The notes: generated from the sequence alone by a model not told the origin. A stretch of DNA of 64,000 nt from Gnetum montanum (GCA_015680685.1 MNCI01002331.1:407264-471263), one strand, 5' to 3'; counted from the stretch's first letter, positions 1-12,619 are shown. Made by a program: numbers and translations.

Positions 1-125
1 CAAGATTGTTCAGGGCACCGCGGATTCATTTTTCCAGCATAGCCCTCGCATGGATCCGTGGTTAAAACTATGTACATGGGATTTTGTTTGGTATTTTCCA
101 GATGCCGACATTTTCCGTCGTTACA
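1..125 (+). mobile_element. 3' tail of a Tat-type LTR (same family as element D)
   Basis: The first 125 bases match the end of the element D LTRs. They share the block GATTGTTCAGGGCACC, a T-rich run ending in CCAG, and a terminal block equivalent to GCCGACATTTTCCGTCG followed by TTACA. The rest of this copy lies left of the window. The Athila-like sequence starts right after TTACA, so this is probably a second D-family insertion into the older element. Only one end is visible, so its target duplication (TATCC expected) cannot be checked. Confidence 0.75.
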
Positions 126-214
126 TATCCTATAGATGATTTCTAGGAAATCCTATAGGCCCATAGAGCATCATTCATTTTAGTGCTCCAGTCCTTTCTA
201 AACCTACTAACTAT

Positions 215-560
215 CCTAGCAAGTATCCTAGTAATTTCTTGGTTAGTAACTTTGGTTTAACCATTTCCTTGGGGATGATATGGTGTGGCTAGCTTATGGT
301 TCATCCAAGTGGTTGCATGATCTTTTTGAACATAGCACCAATGAAGTGAGTCCTGTTATCTGATATGAGCATTCTCGATACTCCAAATCTATTCACCACA
401 TGCTATTGGAAAAATTTGGTAACTATCTTTGCTATACAGTCTTTTATTACTGCGACCTCTACCCACTTAGTGCAGTAATCTATAAGCACAATTATGTACC
501 CTTTTTCATTCAACATCAGTGTTAAGGGCCCCATAAAATCACTTTTTCATATGTCAAAGG
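215..560 (-). pseudogene. Integrase relic of element C
   Basis: The minus-strand translation holds recognisable integrase-core pieces. IVLIDYCTKWVE corresponds to the strand after the first catalytic Asp. SDNRTHFIGAM matches the usual [ST]DNGxxF second-Asp motif, with Gly changed to Arg. A degraded YHxxxxxG region follows, near where the catalytic Glu should be. Stops interrupt the frame. The enzyme would insert element cDNA into the nuclear genome, but this copy is dead. The zinc-binding N-terminal part should lie between about 560 and 1000 but is only weakly readable. Confidence 0.7.
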
Positions 561-1032
561 ATTCAACTAGTTGTATCCATTATTGTGGCCCTTTATATCT
601 AGTCATAATTCCTCCATCTCTTTGGCATTGCTTACAAGATTGCATAAAATTATGGGTATCTTTGAACAAGTTTTGCCAAAAGTAGACTACCATCATTAGT
701 TTGAGTGTTGTTCTATGCCTTGCATAGTGGCCACCACATGGGTCTTCATGGGCATCCTGTAAGACTCTCTATTGATCACACTTTGGTACATACCATCTGA
801 TTAGCCCATCTACATACATCTTGTACAAATTGCCATTGATTTACATATATCTTTTTGTTTTATGAAGGAATTGTTCTCATTGTTTCTTACTCCATTCAGC
901 AAGAAGCTCTTATGTTAATAGATAGGTTAGATATTCTATGGTCCATAGCTCCCATGTTAAACTTACAACCTTTACTATTTGTGTAAATAAGTCCTCATTG
1001 GGGAATTGGTTAGATAAAGGTTTTGCCTAATC

Positions 1033-2660
1033 CTAGAAATTCCACTTTAGCCTTGATAAATGAATGGCTAACACATTTTCTGTTCCTTTTTTATTGATCA
1101 TTGTGATGTCAAATTCTTGTAGGATAATGAGCCATCTAATCACTCTAGGGATAACCACTGGTTTATTCATGAGAAACCGAATGGTACTATGATCAGTATG
1201 GACATAGATCGGATATCCAAGCACATAATGTTTGAACTTCTTAAGTGCGTACACCATGGTCATTAGCTCCTTTTTCATTGTGGTGTAATTCAATTATGCT
1301 CTAGTGTTTCTTCTACTAGCACAATGTATATAATAGGGTCTCTTGTGATCATCTAGCTGTGTCAATACTGAATCAAGTGTGTAATTAGAAGCATTAGTCA
1401 TGGTGTGAAAAGGCCTAGACCAATCTAAACCTTGAAGGATTGGCGTTTCAACTAGTTTCTACTTTAGAGCTTCAAATTCCTTTTCATATGAATCTATCCA
1501 TTTGAAGTGTGTATCTTTCTTAGTGAGTGGTTTTGCTATCTTTGAAAAATTCTCTATAAATTCTCTATAATATCTCTTGTGGCCCAAGAATGATCTTACA
1601 TCTTTTATTGTTTGTAGCCTTTGAGTGATATTCTATATGACTTGAATTTTCTTAGGATCTACCTTAATACCTTTCTTAGAGATTTTATGTTCCAACATAA
1701 TACCATCCTGGATCATAAAGTGGCTTTTCTACTAGTTGAGCTTTAGATTGGTTTCCACACATCTTTTTAGTACTTTCTCTAATTAGTCTAGTGCTTGCTT
1801 GAAATCTAGACCATATGTCAAAAAACTATCCATGAATACTTTGATGCCATTTCCACTATGTTGTTGGAAAATGCTTAGGACCAATCTCTAGAAGGTGGTT
1901 GGTGCATTGTAAAGATTGAAGGGCATATACTTGTAGGCAAACAGTCCCTATGGACTGGTGAACGTTGTCTTCTCTTAGTCTTTAGGTGCAATGCAGATCT
2001 GATTATATTTACTGTATCCATCTAGAAAACTGTAATACTCATGTCATGTGATGGTATCTAGGACATGACCAACAAATGGCAAAGGGAAGCGATCCTTGAA
2101 TGTAGAAGTGTTCAACATTCAAAAATCAATTTAAAGTCACCATTTGCCTTCCTTCTTTGGAACAATCACTAAGGGACTAATCCATTCGCTATCTACAATA
2201 GGATAGATGAATCCTACCTTTAGCCATTTTTTCAACTCTTGCTTGAGTACTTCTTTTAGTTTGGGATTCAACCTTCATTGGGTTTGGTGTCATGGTTTGA
2301 CTATTGGATCAATATATATTCGATTTAACAAATTCTTAGATCAATTCCAATGATCTCATCGTAAGACCACACAAATGTTGTGGACCATCTATTAATTACT
2401 TCTAACAACTTCCTCTTCTATTCTTCTTTTAGGTTGGCATTGATTATTACTAGCTTCTTATTATTTAGAAAAGCATAGTCTAATGTCACCGATAGGACTT
2501 TTAGTTATAGTGGTTCTGGCTCTATAGTGTCTAGGATTTTTAGTTGTTCCTAGTCTATCTCTTTTTTATGAGCCCATTTTTCTTAATTGTTCTAACTTAT
2601 CAAATTTTATAACATAGGCACTAACAATTTACTTTGTTGGTTCCATGTACCTGTTGGGCT
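1033..2660 (-). pseudogene. Reverse transcriptase and RNase H relic of element C
   Basis: The 86-residue open stretch at 1033-1293 is an RNase H end: MNYTTMKKELMTMVYALKKF, a YVHTDHSTIRFLM segment, and ENVLAIHLSRL where ENVxADxLSR is usual. Upstream on the same strand, near 1820-2080, broken reverse transcriptase motifs appear, including FMDS where the active site is normally FMDD. Stop codons, mostly TAG and TAA, interrupt the rest. The TEKELL...VVFALEKF style of RNase H fits Athila. Activity would be RNA-templated DNA synthesis and RNA-strand removal, and it is lost in this copy. Confidence 0.85.
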
Positions 2661-2744
2661 AAGTTTCTTCATCTATGATCAACCATTGGGTGCCTTCTTG
2701 TTGTGTAGCTACTGCATACATACATTTTTGCACACATATTTCTT

Positions 2745-3060
2745 CTATAAATTTTTTGCATGCCTTGGTATCTTCTCATTTAATGGGTTATATCCTTTGC
2801 ACAAAATTACATCCATTATCGTTGTATGTGATACATGGAACTCTATGTCGTTGTATGATACTAGCTTCATCTTCCTTGGAAATCTCCAAGGACAAGTCAT
2901 GAATCCCATGCTTAGCATTGACAATGCTAAGCCAAGCTCTTTCCATGATGACTGTAAATTCTCCCTTATTTTTATCAACATGGATTACTACAAAATATGT
3001 AGGGTAAGAATAGCCACTACTGGTGATGATCATATCATCCACTTATCCTAGTGGAATTAT
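2745..3060 (-). pseudogene. Aspartic protease end, element C
   Basis: The minus-strand frame reads YFVVIHVDKNKGEFTVIMER followed by AWLSIVNAKHGIHDL. This matches the C-terminal half of Ty3/gypsy proteases, where the family has (I/V)ILGRPWL...A.ID. The GR of the conserved GRPW is replaced by ER. The catalytic DSG region should lie upstream, around 3150, where the frame is broken. The piece sits between gag and RT, as expected for a gag-pro-pol polyprotein. Confidence 0.6.
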
Positions 3061-3459
3061 GATCAACTGGTCTACAAGCTCTAACTAGATGTTACTCTTC
3101 TTTAATGGTGGTAGATTCTAGGCCTAATACATGTCTTGTGAGATCATGTTCACTCTTGACCTAGAATCAAGTATAAGTTTACATGGTTTCTTCCCTGTTA
3201 TCTAAAGGTAAGCTAAGGAACTTCCTGGATTTGTCTAATTTTTTGGAAGGGATCCTTCCTTTATCCCATGGGTGATTGTCTCATAGGGAAGTTTGTTATT
3301 CTTTGGAGGATTGGATGAGGATGGAATAGAAGTAGATGTGATCCCTATCCTTTGAACCTTCTCAAGACTTGTTTGAAAGAATGGTCATTTCCTAGATTGT
3401 GGTTCACATGTGATCACATCCTCCTACGTGTTGACCATCCTTGTTGAACTCTTCTATTG

Positions 3460-5760
3460 TCATTGTAACTATAGTTTTCCATACATGATAGGAGGTGGTA
3501 CTAGTGGAAGAGAATTTGGATGTTGATTGGAAGAACCAATTGTGGATGGATGCATGTTTGATTTTGAATTTGTCCTTGTTGGTTTTGATCTATGGTACTT
3601 AGTGGGATAATATTATGGAGTTTGAACAACAACATTACCAGAAGAGATTGGACATTGCACATAGTATCCATATGGGTTTGACTACTAATATAAATATTAT
3701 TGGTATGGTGGTGGCATGGCCCATTATTGGGATTGTTGCCATTGCTGATGGTAACACTCATGTCACTATAGGTAGGCCCCACTAGGATAGTATGTTGGTT
3801 GGAGGGTTTTCCTGTAGTTACCTTGAGGATAAGGTAATTGTTTGGGAATTTTTTTTTCACAAATATAGGATTAAGTGCATATGCCCCCATCTCTTGTAAG
3901 TGTGCCATTGCTAGACAACATCCTTTGGGATGTTCTTATTGGCATATGGCACATCGTTCCACATCTTTGGAGCTTGTGTTTGAATACTCCGCCATTGAAT
4001 CTACTTTTTCTTTTCATTCAAAATCTTTCTTCTTCTTCTTATTTTTGCCCTTACCAAAGCCTTGCTCTATTATTTCTTCTACAATATTCAATGTTGTTGC
4101 AAAATTTTTGTCAACTAAGTCCTACATTTTCTCTACCTCTGCTACAATGTTAGTTACAAATTTCTAAATTGGTAGAGTATTCTTATGAATTACCTAATCC
4201 AAGGTTTCATCCTCTTGAGTATCAAGAACTCTTACATCTCTTTTCTTGATAGATAGATCTCTATTATATTCTTTTGTTGATTCTCTCTTTCTTAACTCAC
4301 CTTCCTCTTTTGCCACTTGATTAATCAATCTTTGTATATGATGGGAAAACATCTTTGACAACTGTCCTTGAGCATAAACTACAAGGGTCTCTCTAGTCCT
4401 ATTTTGTAACCCATCTACAATGTGCCTTAGCTATTCCTGTTGTGAGAATCCATGGCCTGGGCATCTATGTAGTAGTGAATAATACTTGCCCATTATTGCT
4501 TCAAGGGATTCATGGATCCCTTACTTTCATCCTTGGATTTGTTTTCACAAATTGAACATCCATGAATAAGTTTGATATTTATCATTGAAGAGCTCTAACA
4601 TGGTACTCCATCTTCTAATTGATTTTGGTTCAAGTGATTTGTACCAACTCTCAGCTTCGTTTACAAATATTCATGGAAATAACTGCAATTTTTGCTAATC
4701 ACTTTCAATATTTTGCAGGGCATAGGCATTGTGAAATGCTTGAAGGTGGTTTTGAGGATCAACATCATAACCACCCTCAAATCTAGACATGTTATTCATA
4801 TAGCCATTTGATACAGCTATTCCTAATGTTCTTGGTTAGCATATAAATAACTTTCCTAATGTTGATTATTATTTAAGTAGCTAATAGGGGTTCATCGTCA
4901 TAATCAAGTTTGATGGCTCTATTGTAGTGATATCCCCTTTGATGCTCATGTCATTCTTGGTCTTCTTTCCTATCTCTACATCTTCTTCATTCATAATCTT
5001 GATCTTCTCATGTGAATGCCTTAGGTGATAGTCATGGCAATCATGAGTCCTTCTCTCCTTCTTGTCATGGTCATGGTCATGATAATCATGAGGATTAGGA
5101 TGAGGTAGTAGGAGAATGATGTCAACTTATCCTCCTTTCATGACTCTGGTATTTTTCTCTGTAGGATCTAGCAGAAAATTTTGGCCTTGAGTCCTGCTTA
5201 TACTTTGAGTTAGTTTCCTCCCTCTTAGGTGTCTTTGTTAGGATGAAACATAGTTGAACTTTGATAGGTTCCTCCAATTAAATGATAAGTGTCTACGAAT
5301 AGACTTCATGATTTTGGAGTTGCTCAATGATGAATGCATCACCATCAAGCTCTTCTAAGATAATAGGAGAGATGACTTTATTTACTTTATTTTGGACATG
5401 TTTAATTTCCATGGAAACATCTCTCACTACTTGCTCCTCAGTGGGATAATAGGGTTGTGTCATGTGTTTGGTCACATGATATCCATCAAGTGCCTTACTT
5501 GGATTCATGATCCTTAGAGCTATTGGAAGCATGATAGGTGTTAAGCACTTTGGAGGTAGAACAATGTTACCTTGAAGATCTCTCCAACTTAGTTTCCCAT
5601 CTTGGTGAAAGATGAAATTAAAATCGAGATAATAAGGATCATGATGAGCATATGAAATCCTTTCTTGCATTAGCATACTTTATTCTTTTTTGTTACTAAT
5701 TCTATCATTGCCCTTTTTTGTCTCTATAGAAGGCAATGATATTTCTTTGTTTAAAGCCAT
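3460..5760 (-). pseudogene. Gag relic of element C
   Basis: Translation starts at an ATG whose complement lies at 5758-5760 (MALNKEISL...), about 125 bases inside the PBS. An in-frame TAA interrupts it after some 26 codons. A second open stretch of 127 residues follows. Around 4400-4850 a broken retrotransposon-gag core is readable, with DPQNHLQAF, WYKSL and ETLVVY pieces that resemble the gag proteins of elements A and B. A CAIC...HPKGC zinc-knuckle-like motif lies near 3900. Gag would form the particle coat and bind genomic RNA. Frameshifts and many TAR stops make it non-functional. Confidence 0.7.
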
Positions 5761-5885
5761 GTTATGGATTAAGATGTTTGGTTAAGTATGCTTACTTTTA
5801 GAGTTATTAGAAAACTATGAATTTTAAATTTGTGTTTTTTATACAATGAACTTTATGAAATTAATTACTTAGCATACATTGACTT

Positions 5886-5904
5886 ATCCTTGGCAATGAT
5901 GCCA
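5886..5904 (-). other. Primer binding site, tRNA-Asp type (element C)
   Basis: On the minus strand TGGCATCATTGCCAAGGAT follows the LTR end after one spacer base. It matches the plant tRNA-Asp primer site TGGCGCCGTTGCCGGGGAT except at five positions, all transitions. Its place fixes the inner edge of the 5' LTR. Confidence 0.75.
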
Positions 5905-5905
5905 A

Positions 5906-6850
5906 TGATGAGTGGTGGAGTAATCCAACACCTAACCAAGCAAGTCATAGGTATTCATGCATGACCAGGTCATAATCTGTGGATAAGGTAATGTTAATAT
6001 GCTAGCAATTGGTTTAATTTTGAGATCATTTTCTTCCCACATGGAGCTAGTGACGTCTATGTGTATATTTTAGCTCATCGTGAGGTATATGATATCAAAT
6101 GTTGTTTGGCCATCCTTACTCCTAGAAAACATAATGAAATGGAATTAGTGTCTAATCCTAAGTCTAAGTAATTGTAAGAAAGTAAATTTATCTTAGCCTA
6201 ATGTGATGGATATCTAGTCTTGGTCTATAGTACACACATTGGACTCATGTAGTCATCACTAGGATTACCAAGTGTTATTACTACGGAGGAAATCAAGCAA
6301 TGCTAGTACTAGGTTATCAGATAACTACACTTAGTGCTTGAACCAATCATATCCATACCACTTACTTTTAACATGTAAAATAAAATTATTGTAAATTAAA
6401 TGATTAACTAAGAAAACAAGAAAAAATATTCTAAGTAAACATAAGAAAACTAAGTAGATGCTACAATGATGATAAGAAATCTCAATCCTTATTGTTGACC
6501 ATGAATTGTGTCCAAGTACAATTCATTGGAATAAAGACATTATACAATAGCTCAACACCACATTGCGGGCATACACTCTATTGCTAACTACAAAATCAAA
6601 CTTCAAGAGTTCTAGTACTAGTGGAATGAAACTTATGCACATCTATGCACCTAAGTGTTGTATTTATAGGTTGCACACATCCTGCAATATTGGATTTATG
6701 ATGACGTAGCATGTGCTATGATATTGAATATATGACATCATATATATAATATTGGAGTTATGATATCATTGGCCAATAAAAATTAACTTTATCACCTATC
6801 CTATCAAACTCTCAACACATGCTTACTAAAATAGAATAAAATCACTCAGT
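5906..6850 (-). repeat. 5' LTR of element C (outer border uncertain)
   Basis: The inner border is set by the PBS. The LTR terminus has the same TGATGAGTGG form (plus-strand view) as the LTRs of elements A and B. A TATTTATAGG box near 6659, read on the opposite strand as CCTATAAATA, is a plausible promoter TATA element. The outer end cannot be fixed because no matching CTCATCA terminus or second LTR is in the window, so the border at 6850 is approximate. Confidence 0.55.
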
Positions 6851-7251
6851 CCTCACTATTATGCTAATCAAATGATGGGAACATATAGGAAGGGGAGTTA
6901 GAGGAAGAATAGATAACCATGAAAGAGAAGAGATGAAATATAGAGTCACAAAATCTACAAAATAATAAACTTATGGCAAGAAATAAGGGACATCACCGAT
7001 ACATCAAGTTAAGGTGTTATGCCATAAAAGTGGATCATGGCTAAATCTCACATTCGAATAATATCAATAATTGATAATTAATAAATTCTCTCTTTGTCCC
7101 ACTAAAACTCAAAAAATTCTTACATGAAGTAAAAATAGTAGAATCCTCATTGCTCTCTACATCAGGTAGATTACTAATACATGTCCTTACCATAGCATCT
7201 TGATAATAAGATATGTTAGTAGAATGAGATAAACAAAGATTGGGAAAAATA

Positions 7252-7400
7252 TAGGAAGTTATGATAGAGAGATAGAGAAGAAGGATAGTAGAAAATAAAA
7301 TGAAAGAGAATGAGAGAGAATGAAAAGAAAGATAAAAAGGGAATTAAAAGAAATGGAATAAAACATAGATAAAGTAAAAGATAAAGGTTAGAAAAAACTA
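7252..7400. repeat. Purine-rich low-complexity tract
   Basis: About 150 bases made nearly entirely of A and G on the plus strand, with GAGA and GAAA runs. The surrounding 6850-7460 interval holds no gene that I can see. Such a tract could be a remnant of the polypurine-rich 3' region of a gypsy element on the plus strand, but nothing ties it to one. Confidence 0.6.
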
Positions 7401-7430
7401 AAGATGATAGACTTTTTTCATTTTATTCTT

Positions 7431-7454
7431 GTGTGTGTGTATGTGTGTGTGTGC
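7431..7454. repeat. (GT)n microsatellite
   Basis: A short GT repeat with one interruption: GTGTGTGTGT, then AT, then GTGTGTGTGTG. Confidence 0.9.
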
Positions 7455-7469
7455 ATCTTAGATGTAGTA

Positions 7470-9230
7470 CCTTTGAGATATGCTTTGTTTATAGGAACTA
7501 GGTACTAATTTTCATCTAAATCTACCCATTAGTATGTTCCTACCAAGATTCTTAGGAATAACGAATGAGCCTAGCTAGTTTGTAGAGAATTTGGATGTGT
7601 TAGCATTAAGGAAATGTTGCAAAATAAGATCACTTACTTTAATGTTTCTTAGTTTAATATGCTTATTATGGTGATGGTGCATAGTTTCTTGATGATTTTG
7701 AATGTTAATTACTACTTGCTTGTGATTTTATTCAATGGTGTCTAGCTCAACAAAGTGCATTTTATCATTCTCCTCATCTATTATCCAATTGTTCAAGGCT
7801 TCTTGAAGAGAAGACATGTCCAACTCCACTGGTGACATTTCTTTAAATCCATCAGTTAGCATGAATGGGATTTGATTAGTTGCATTTTGAAAAGTGGTTT
7901 AGTAGACCCAAAGAGCATGGAATAACTGTGTATGCTAATTTCATTGGGATTTGTTAACCATAAATTTGAGCAAATAGATTAGGGAGTTATTGGTTAACTA
8001 AACTTGATCATTGGATTCAAGATAGTATGGGGATGGGAATAATTGGATAATTTGGGATTGCTTATACAATTTAGCAAGCTATTTACTCTTTGAATGGGGT
8101 TCATTATTAGTAAAAATGTGGAGGAGCATATAAAATAGGTGATGATGTGATTCAAAATAAAATGATAGATGTAATTAGATGTCATAGATTTCAAGGGAAT
8201 AACTTCAACCCACTTGATGAAGTACTATGTAGTCATTAAAATAAATTGATGAGTAGTAAAAGATGAAGGATTCATAGAACCTGTGATATCCAATTCTTAT
8301 TATTGGAAGGTTCATATGGTTTCCAAGGTTCTAGGCCCTTGGGATGATACATAAATAAGTAGAGCATGACATTGGTAGGTATTATAAATTTTAACTATCA
8401 TATGTGCATTCCTAAACATCATGGGTCATCATTAACCTAATGAGATAATCTAAGCTACTAGAGAGCATGATCCCAAGTGACTATTACATACACTTGAATG
8501 AACCTACACTAGAATAATATGTGCCTCATCATGACTTAGGCAACATAGAAGAATGCCTAATGTAGAAATATGATACAAAACACTAGAATAAAAAACATAA
8601 TAATTTTTAGAATTTTTATGGAGAAAATCCTTTTATGATGAAGGTAAGTTTTTGGGCATTTCTCTAGTTTGGAGATATTATATAATGTCTCAAAATTGTT
8701 CATCTTCTTTTAAGTTAACTACACCAATGCATTGTGTATCTATGAGAGTTAGAGGTGTATCTTGTATTATATGTGATAAATGATCATTAAGTAAAATAGA
8801 ATCAATAATAAGAGTAAAAGTAGTTAATGTATTTGCAAGCATGTTTTCCAAATGATGGATATGTATTAGCAAGCATGCATTAAACTGTATGATATGTTTT
8901 TTAACTAAATTAAGATAAGGCTAAAGGTATTCAGCCTTGCAATGATATTCATTATTTATTTAGCATATAACTAATTGAGAACCTTCACAAACTAAAAAAT
9001 TTTTCATTCCTAACTACATTGTTATGATTAAACCTTGATTAAGATCCTCATATTTAGTAATTTTGTTTGTGCATTGAAAATTAAATTTATAAGTTTGATA
9101 GATGGGATTCATACCTTTGTGATAAAGGATGCAAGATGCACTAGAATCTTTAGCTATATGAGGACCATTAAAATACAACTATGAATCAAAATCCACATGT
9201 GTTAAAGCTAAGGTTAGAAGAGGATCAATT
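7470..9230 (-). pseudogene. Tat-type pol relic: second RNase H and integrase
   Basis: Read on the minus strand, 8690-9150 shows the second, archaeal-like RNase H domain that is typical of Tat-lineage plant gypsy elements. Readable pieces are LVSEGSQLVI, NEYH.KAEYL and the helix before DTPLTLIDTQCIG. Downstream, 7520-8100 shows the end of an integrase. QLFHALWVY, TTFQNATNQIPF, ALNNWIIDEEND and HNKHIKLRNIKVSDL correspond to the familiar ...HALWAYRTT...T.TPF...LD...HYNKH.K.R.F..GDLVL. Many stops break the frame. No RT, gag or LTR can be tied to it with confidence. Confidence 0.75.
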
Positions 9231-9478
9231 TTACTATTATGCGGTTCCTTAGAAGGAGGTTAAATAGTTGTGGAAGATGGTTATGATAATAGGGCTAATG
9301 TAAGACTCTATTGTGGATTGGCCCTTTATGAAGTGTTGAGAGATGTATGATAAGTCAAACTTAGTGATGAATATTTTCCACTTTACCATGTGATTGTTAT
9401 CATAAGGTTTTGATGAGATGGATTATAAGACATTTTCATGACATATAACATGGACCTTTAACCCCAATAGGTACTATC

Positions 9479-11147
9479 TGTAACATCCTCCTTCCTAGAG
9501 TAAGGTTGAAGAACATTACATTAAGTTAGAACCCATAACAAAAGATTGGTCATGGCGGAGAAGGGAAATGTAATCGGTCTAACATATTGAAAGGAAGATT
9601 TAAGGTGAAGTCATGACTAAAAGAATATGGAAAAGATTAAATAACGAAAAGATAAATGTGAATAAATTACATCTTTTAATGGTAAAAAATGTATGAATAT
9701 ACTAAAATTAAAATATAAAATGAAATATCAACTACATTGATAATCATAAGCTTCATAAATTTATCAACACATACATCTTACATAAAGAAATATATCAATC
9801 TTCAAATATGATATGTATTCATCATCAATGCATAATTCATAATCCATACAAAGGAGTTCTACAAATGACTAAGCATGTTAATCAAATTAATATACATCTA
9901 CATATGGATTAGCAAATTTAGCTTTATCATGTAATCTAAAGAAAAGTACCAAACTCACTCTATGCTCTTCCTAGCCTTGAAAACTTTATAAAAATAAGAA
10001 CATCAACTTACACTAAGTGAGAAACCTTGGCACCCTATTCTAACTAAATCAAGAATAAGTCTCATGGGGGATAGGTAGAACATGCTAGCTTGTAAAACAA
10101 ATAATTGCAAAACATATCTAAGCATCCAAACACTACAAGCATCTAAAATCATTCATCAAAGATGGAATCAAGAATCCACAAAGCATTCAAAAGCTCAAAT
10201 ACCAAACATCTATCCATCAAACATGAGATCAAATCTCCAATTGCTCATTCCAATGGTCCAATACCAATATTTGTTCACTACACCCATTAACCACAAAAAA
10301 ACAAGGAGCCTAACATGCACTATACACTGCGTCAAATATGTATAAGGTTTTCATGTGTAATTTTCTAATTTTCCAAAGTCAAATATCAAATTACTATGTG
10401 CATGGATTTATTATTATACTCAATGAACCTTAAGTGTCCTAGTGAATCTCACCTTTTAGGTTCCCAAACCTACCAGTGCTAGAGGCATCTATCAAGACAT
10501 CACCTCTAACATTTTAGAGGCACAAATCAAAATGACCAATAAGCCATGAATCACCCCCTTTTTTAGGATGGGGCCTATAGCAAGAGCCAAAATAGTGCAC
10601 TTACAATAGAGGTCAATCATCAATCCATCTCCAAGAAGCCCATCTCCAATTGATCACAAATTTGGTGCTAGCTTCAACATTGAAACACACTACAAACAAC
10701 CAACCATGGCATCATCCAAACATAAAAAAATCATCCAAATATGGCAAATCAAACATTGATGATGGAGGGATCCAAAGCATCTTTCAACATGAGCCAAAAT
10801 ATTGAACAATCTATCATGTCCTGAAATAACCAAAATATCCAAGAATCTATCATGTCTTAATAAAACTAAAAGGTCAAACAATCCAACATGTGCCAATCCA
10901 ACCAAATGTTTAGCAATCTAACATGTTAAAAGAAACCAAATCCTCCAAAAATCATACATACTCAAAATGACCAAAGTAAGCCCAAAAAAATGCTTATTAC
11001 AAAATACTTAAAATATCCAATAATCAACGACAAGTCAAATCCATTTGACAAATCATAATGATGGAAATAAAAAGGGTAAACCAATATTTATCAATACTAA
11101 AGAGAAAAATAGTAATATCGAGAACCATAATCTAAGAAAATGTTACA
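9479..11147. repeat. Candidate decayed LTR or solo LTR
   Basis: The segment starts TGTAACATCC and ends ATGTTACA, giving perfect 7-base inverted termini (TGTAACA/TGTTACA), and its 1.67-kb length suits a plant gypsy LTR. The flanking five bases (CTATC and TCCAC) do not form a target duplication, and there is no partner copy in the window. The interval holds no convincing ORF. The termini could also be chance. Confidence 0.3.
10772..10932. repeat. Tandem repeat, 36-bp period, about five copies
   Basis: The motif AATCTATCATGTC or a near variant (AATCCAACATGTG, AATCTAACATGTT) starts at 10808, 10844, 10880 and 10915, with a weaker unit near 10772. Spacing is 36, 36 and 35 bases. It lies inside the candidate LTR. 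The following stretch, 11148-11702, is AT-rich with nothing recognised. Confidence 0.75.
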
Positions 11148-11702
11148 TCCACTTAGACCACTTCACTAAGAATCCAAACTTCCCAAAATTGTGGCTTAAT
11201 TAGATCTTAAATAAATAGAACATCCATCAACAAAACTATAATCATTCACACATGTATAGGAATTTCTTACCAATTTATAATTCATTTGAAACTTAAAATC
11301 AATATCTACTTCCTAATAAAATTCTAGATCAATCAAAGATTCATAGTAAGATATATTAGCACGTAATTCTAGGTAATATTAAATTTTCAAAAATATAGAT
11401 AGAAATGAATGATTAATATTAAATTAATTATAACTCTATCATAACAAACTAATTTTCACCAATTCTACTTCTTTAAAATCCTAACATCCATGAAAGAGAC
11501 TCATATAAATTTCAAGAGAAAAATCACTACAGATAAAGATGTATAAATAGATACATCTATGTATTAGAAATTGGCCTAATCTTAGATAGCACCTAAAGAT
11601 TGGATCCCAACTCTTAGCCTAAACATTATTTTTTTAGTGATTTTAATTGGATATGAATACTATTACATATATGTAGATCATATAAAAATTTTAGAGCCTT
11701 AT

Positions 11703-12618
11703 TGATGAGTCATGATCTGTCAGGTCCTGTTATCAGACCCGTATTATATGATGAGTCCCATTATCGGACCCCCGCTATCAGGCCCTTGTTATCTAATGAG
11801 TCCTGGTATCAGACCCTCGATATTGGATACCTGATATCGCAACCTGATGTAATATCACATACACGATATCGTGGCCTATCTCCTTGCCTATAAATAAGAG
11901 GAAGTGCCCTTGGTTTCCACATTAGTTCTTAGTCCCTTACCCAGACTCTTGTAGTTTTTCCTTCTTAGAGTTAGAATTATTTCTCAATGCATGCCTACAA
12001 TGTGATGATTGTAATTGTACGACATCATTTATTCAAGTGTGATGTACTTGGACATGCACATGACCAAAAATAAAGATCGAGATTACTTCATCATTGCAGA
12101 ATTCACTTAGTTTAATTATTTCATTGTTATTGTTATTTATTGATTTCGTAGTTAATATCTCTTTACTCTAAACTCCTTAATTGCAGAATGAGTACGACTT
12201 AATCATGAGCATTCAAGTGTGACTACTTGGTATCCCAGTAGCGTACCTAGGCCATGCACTTGGTAATCCAAGTAGTAGTCGTGCACAAGGTCCAAGATGT
12301 GTATGGATGATTAAGGAACAGATTCTCATCACACTTAGGCTAGTTTAGATTATCTCTCTCTTTTCCTCCTAGCTTGATTAAAGATTATTTTCCATTGTCT
12401 CTAGGAGCAGCATTAGTTTAGGAACACATCATACACCTCACTCTAGACTACACCATACGTGAAAAAGAAAATACTAGTCTAGGTGGGAAGACAGCAAACT
12501 ATGATCAATGAGTAACTATCTAGATACCACAACTAGCCCATCTGTAGAGTTCAAATGGATCATGCGTGAAACGCTCATATTTGTATGGCTGAGTGAAGGG
12601 GTACCTCACCACTCATCA
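11703..12618 (+). repeat. 5' LTR of element A
   Basis: Starts TGATGAGTCATG and ends CACTCATCA, one base before the PBS. It matches the LTR at 23104-23966 and, inverted, the two LTRs of element B. The U3 part carries repeated TTATC(A/G)GACCC and GATATCG motifs. R/U5 contains AATAAAGATCGAGATTAC and a GAGTACGACTTAATCA block, also found in the other copies. The left flanking bases are CTTAT, but the right end of the element is lost, so no duplication can be tested. Confidence 0.9.
11889..11896 (+). promoter_or_regulatory. TATA box in the element A LTR
   Basis: TATAAATA lies in the 5' LTR just downstream of the GATATCG-rich U3 part. Transcription probably starts about 30 bases on, within the conserved CCACATTAGTTCTTAGTCCC block. 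The equivalent TATAAATA is kept in the other LTRs of this family. Confidence 0.6.
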
Positions 12619-12619
12619 T

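Larger units (their letters stand above)
126..6850 (-). mobile_element. Decayed Athila-like Ty3/gypsy retrotransposon (element C)
   Basis: On the minus strand the order is 5' LTR, PBS, gag, protease, reverse transcriptase, RNase H and integrase, which is the Ty3/gypsy order. The RNase H style and a tRNA-Asp-like primer binding site fit the Athila lineage (family knowledge). Every domain is broken by stops and frameshifts, so no protein can be made. The 3' end is cut off by the LTR piece at the left edge of the window. The outer border of the 5' LTR is not sharp. It is older than the other elements here, judging by the density of breaks. Confidence 0.85.

Noticed and set aside
2675-3051. Overlapping plus-strand ORFs (75 and 121 codons)
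   Set aside because: They lie antisense to the protease relic of element C and show no recognisable motifs.
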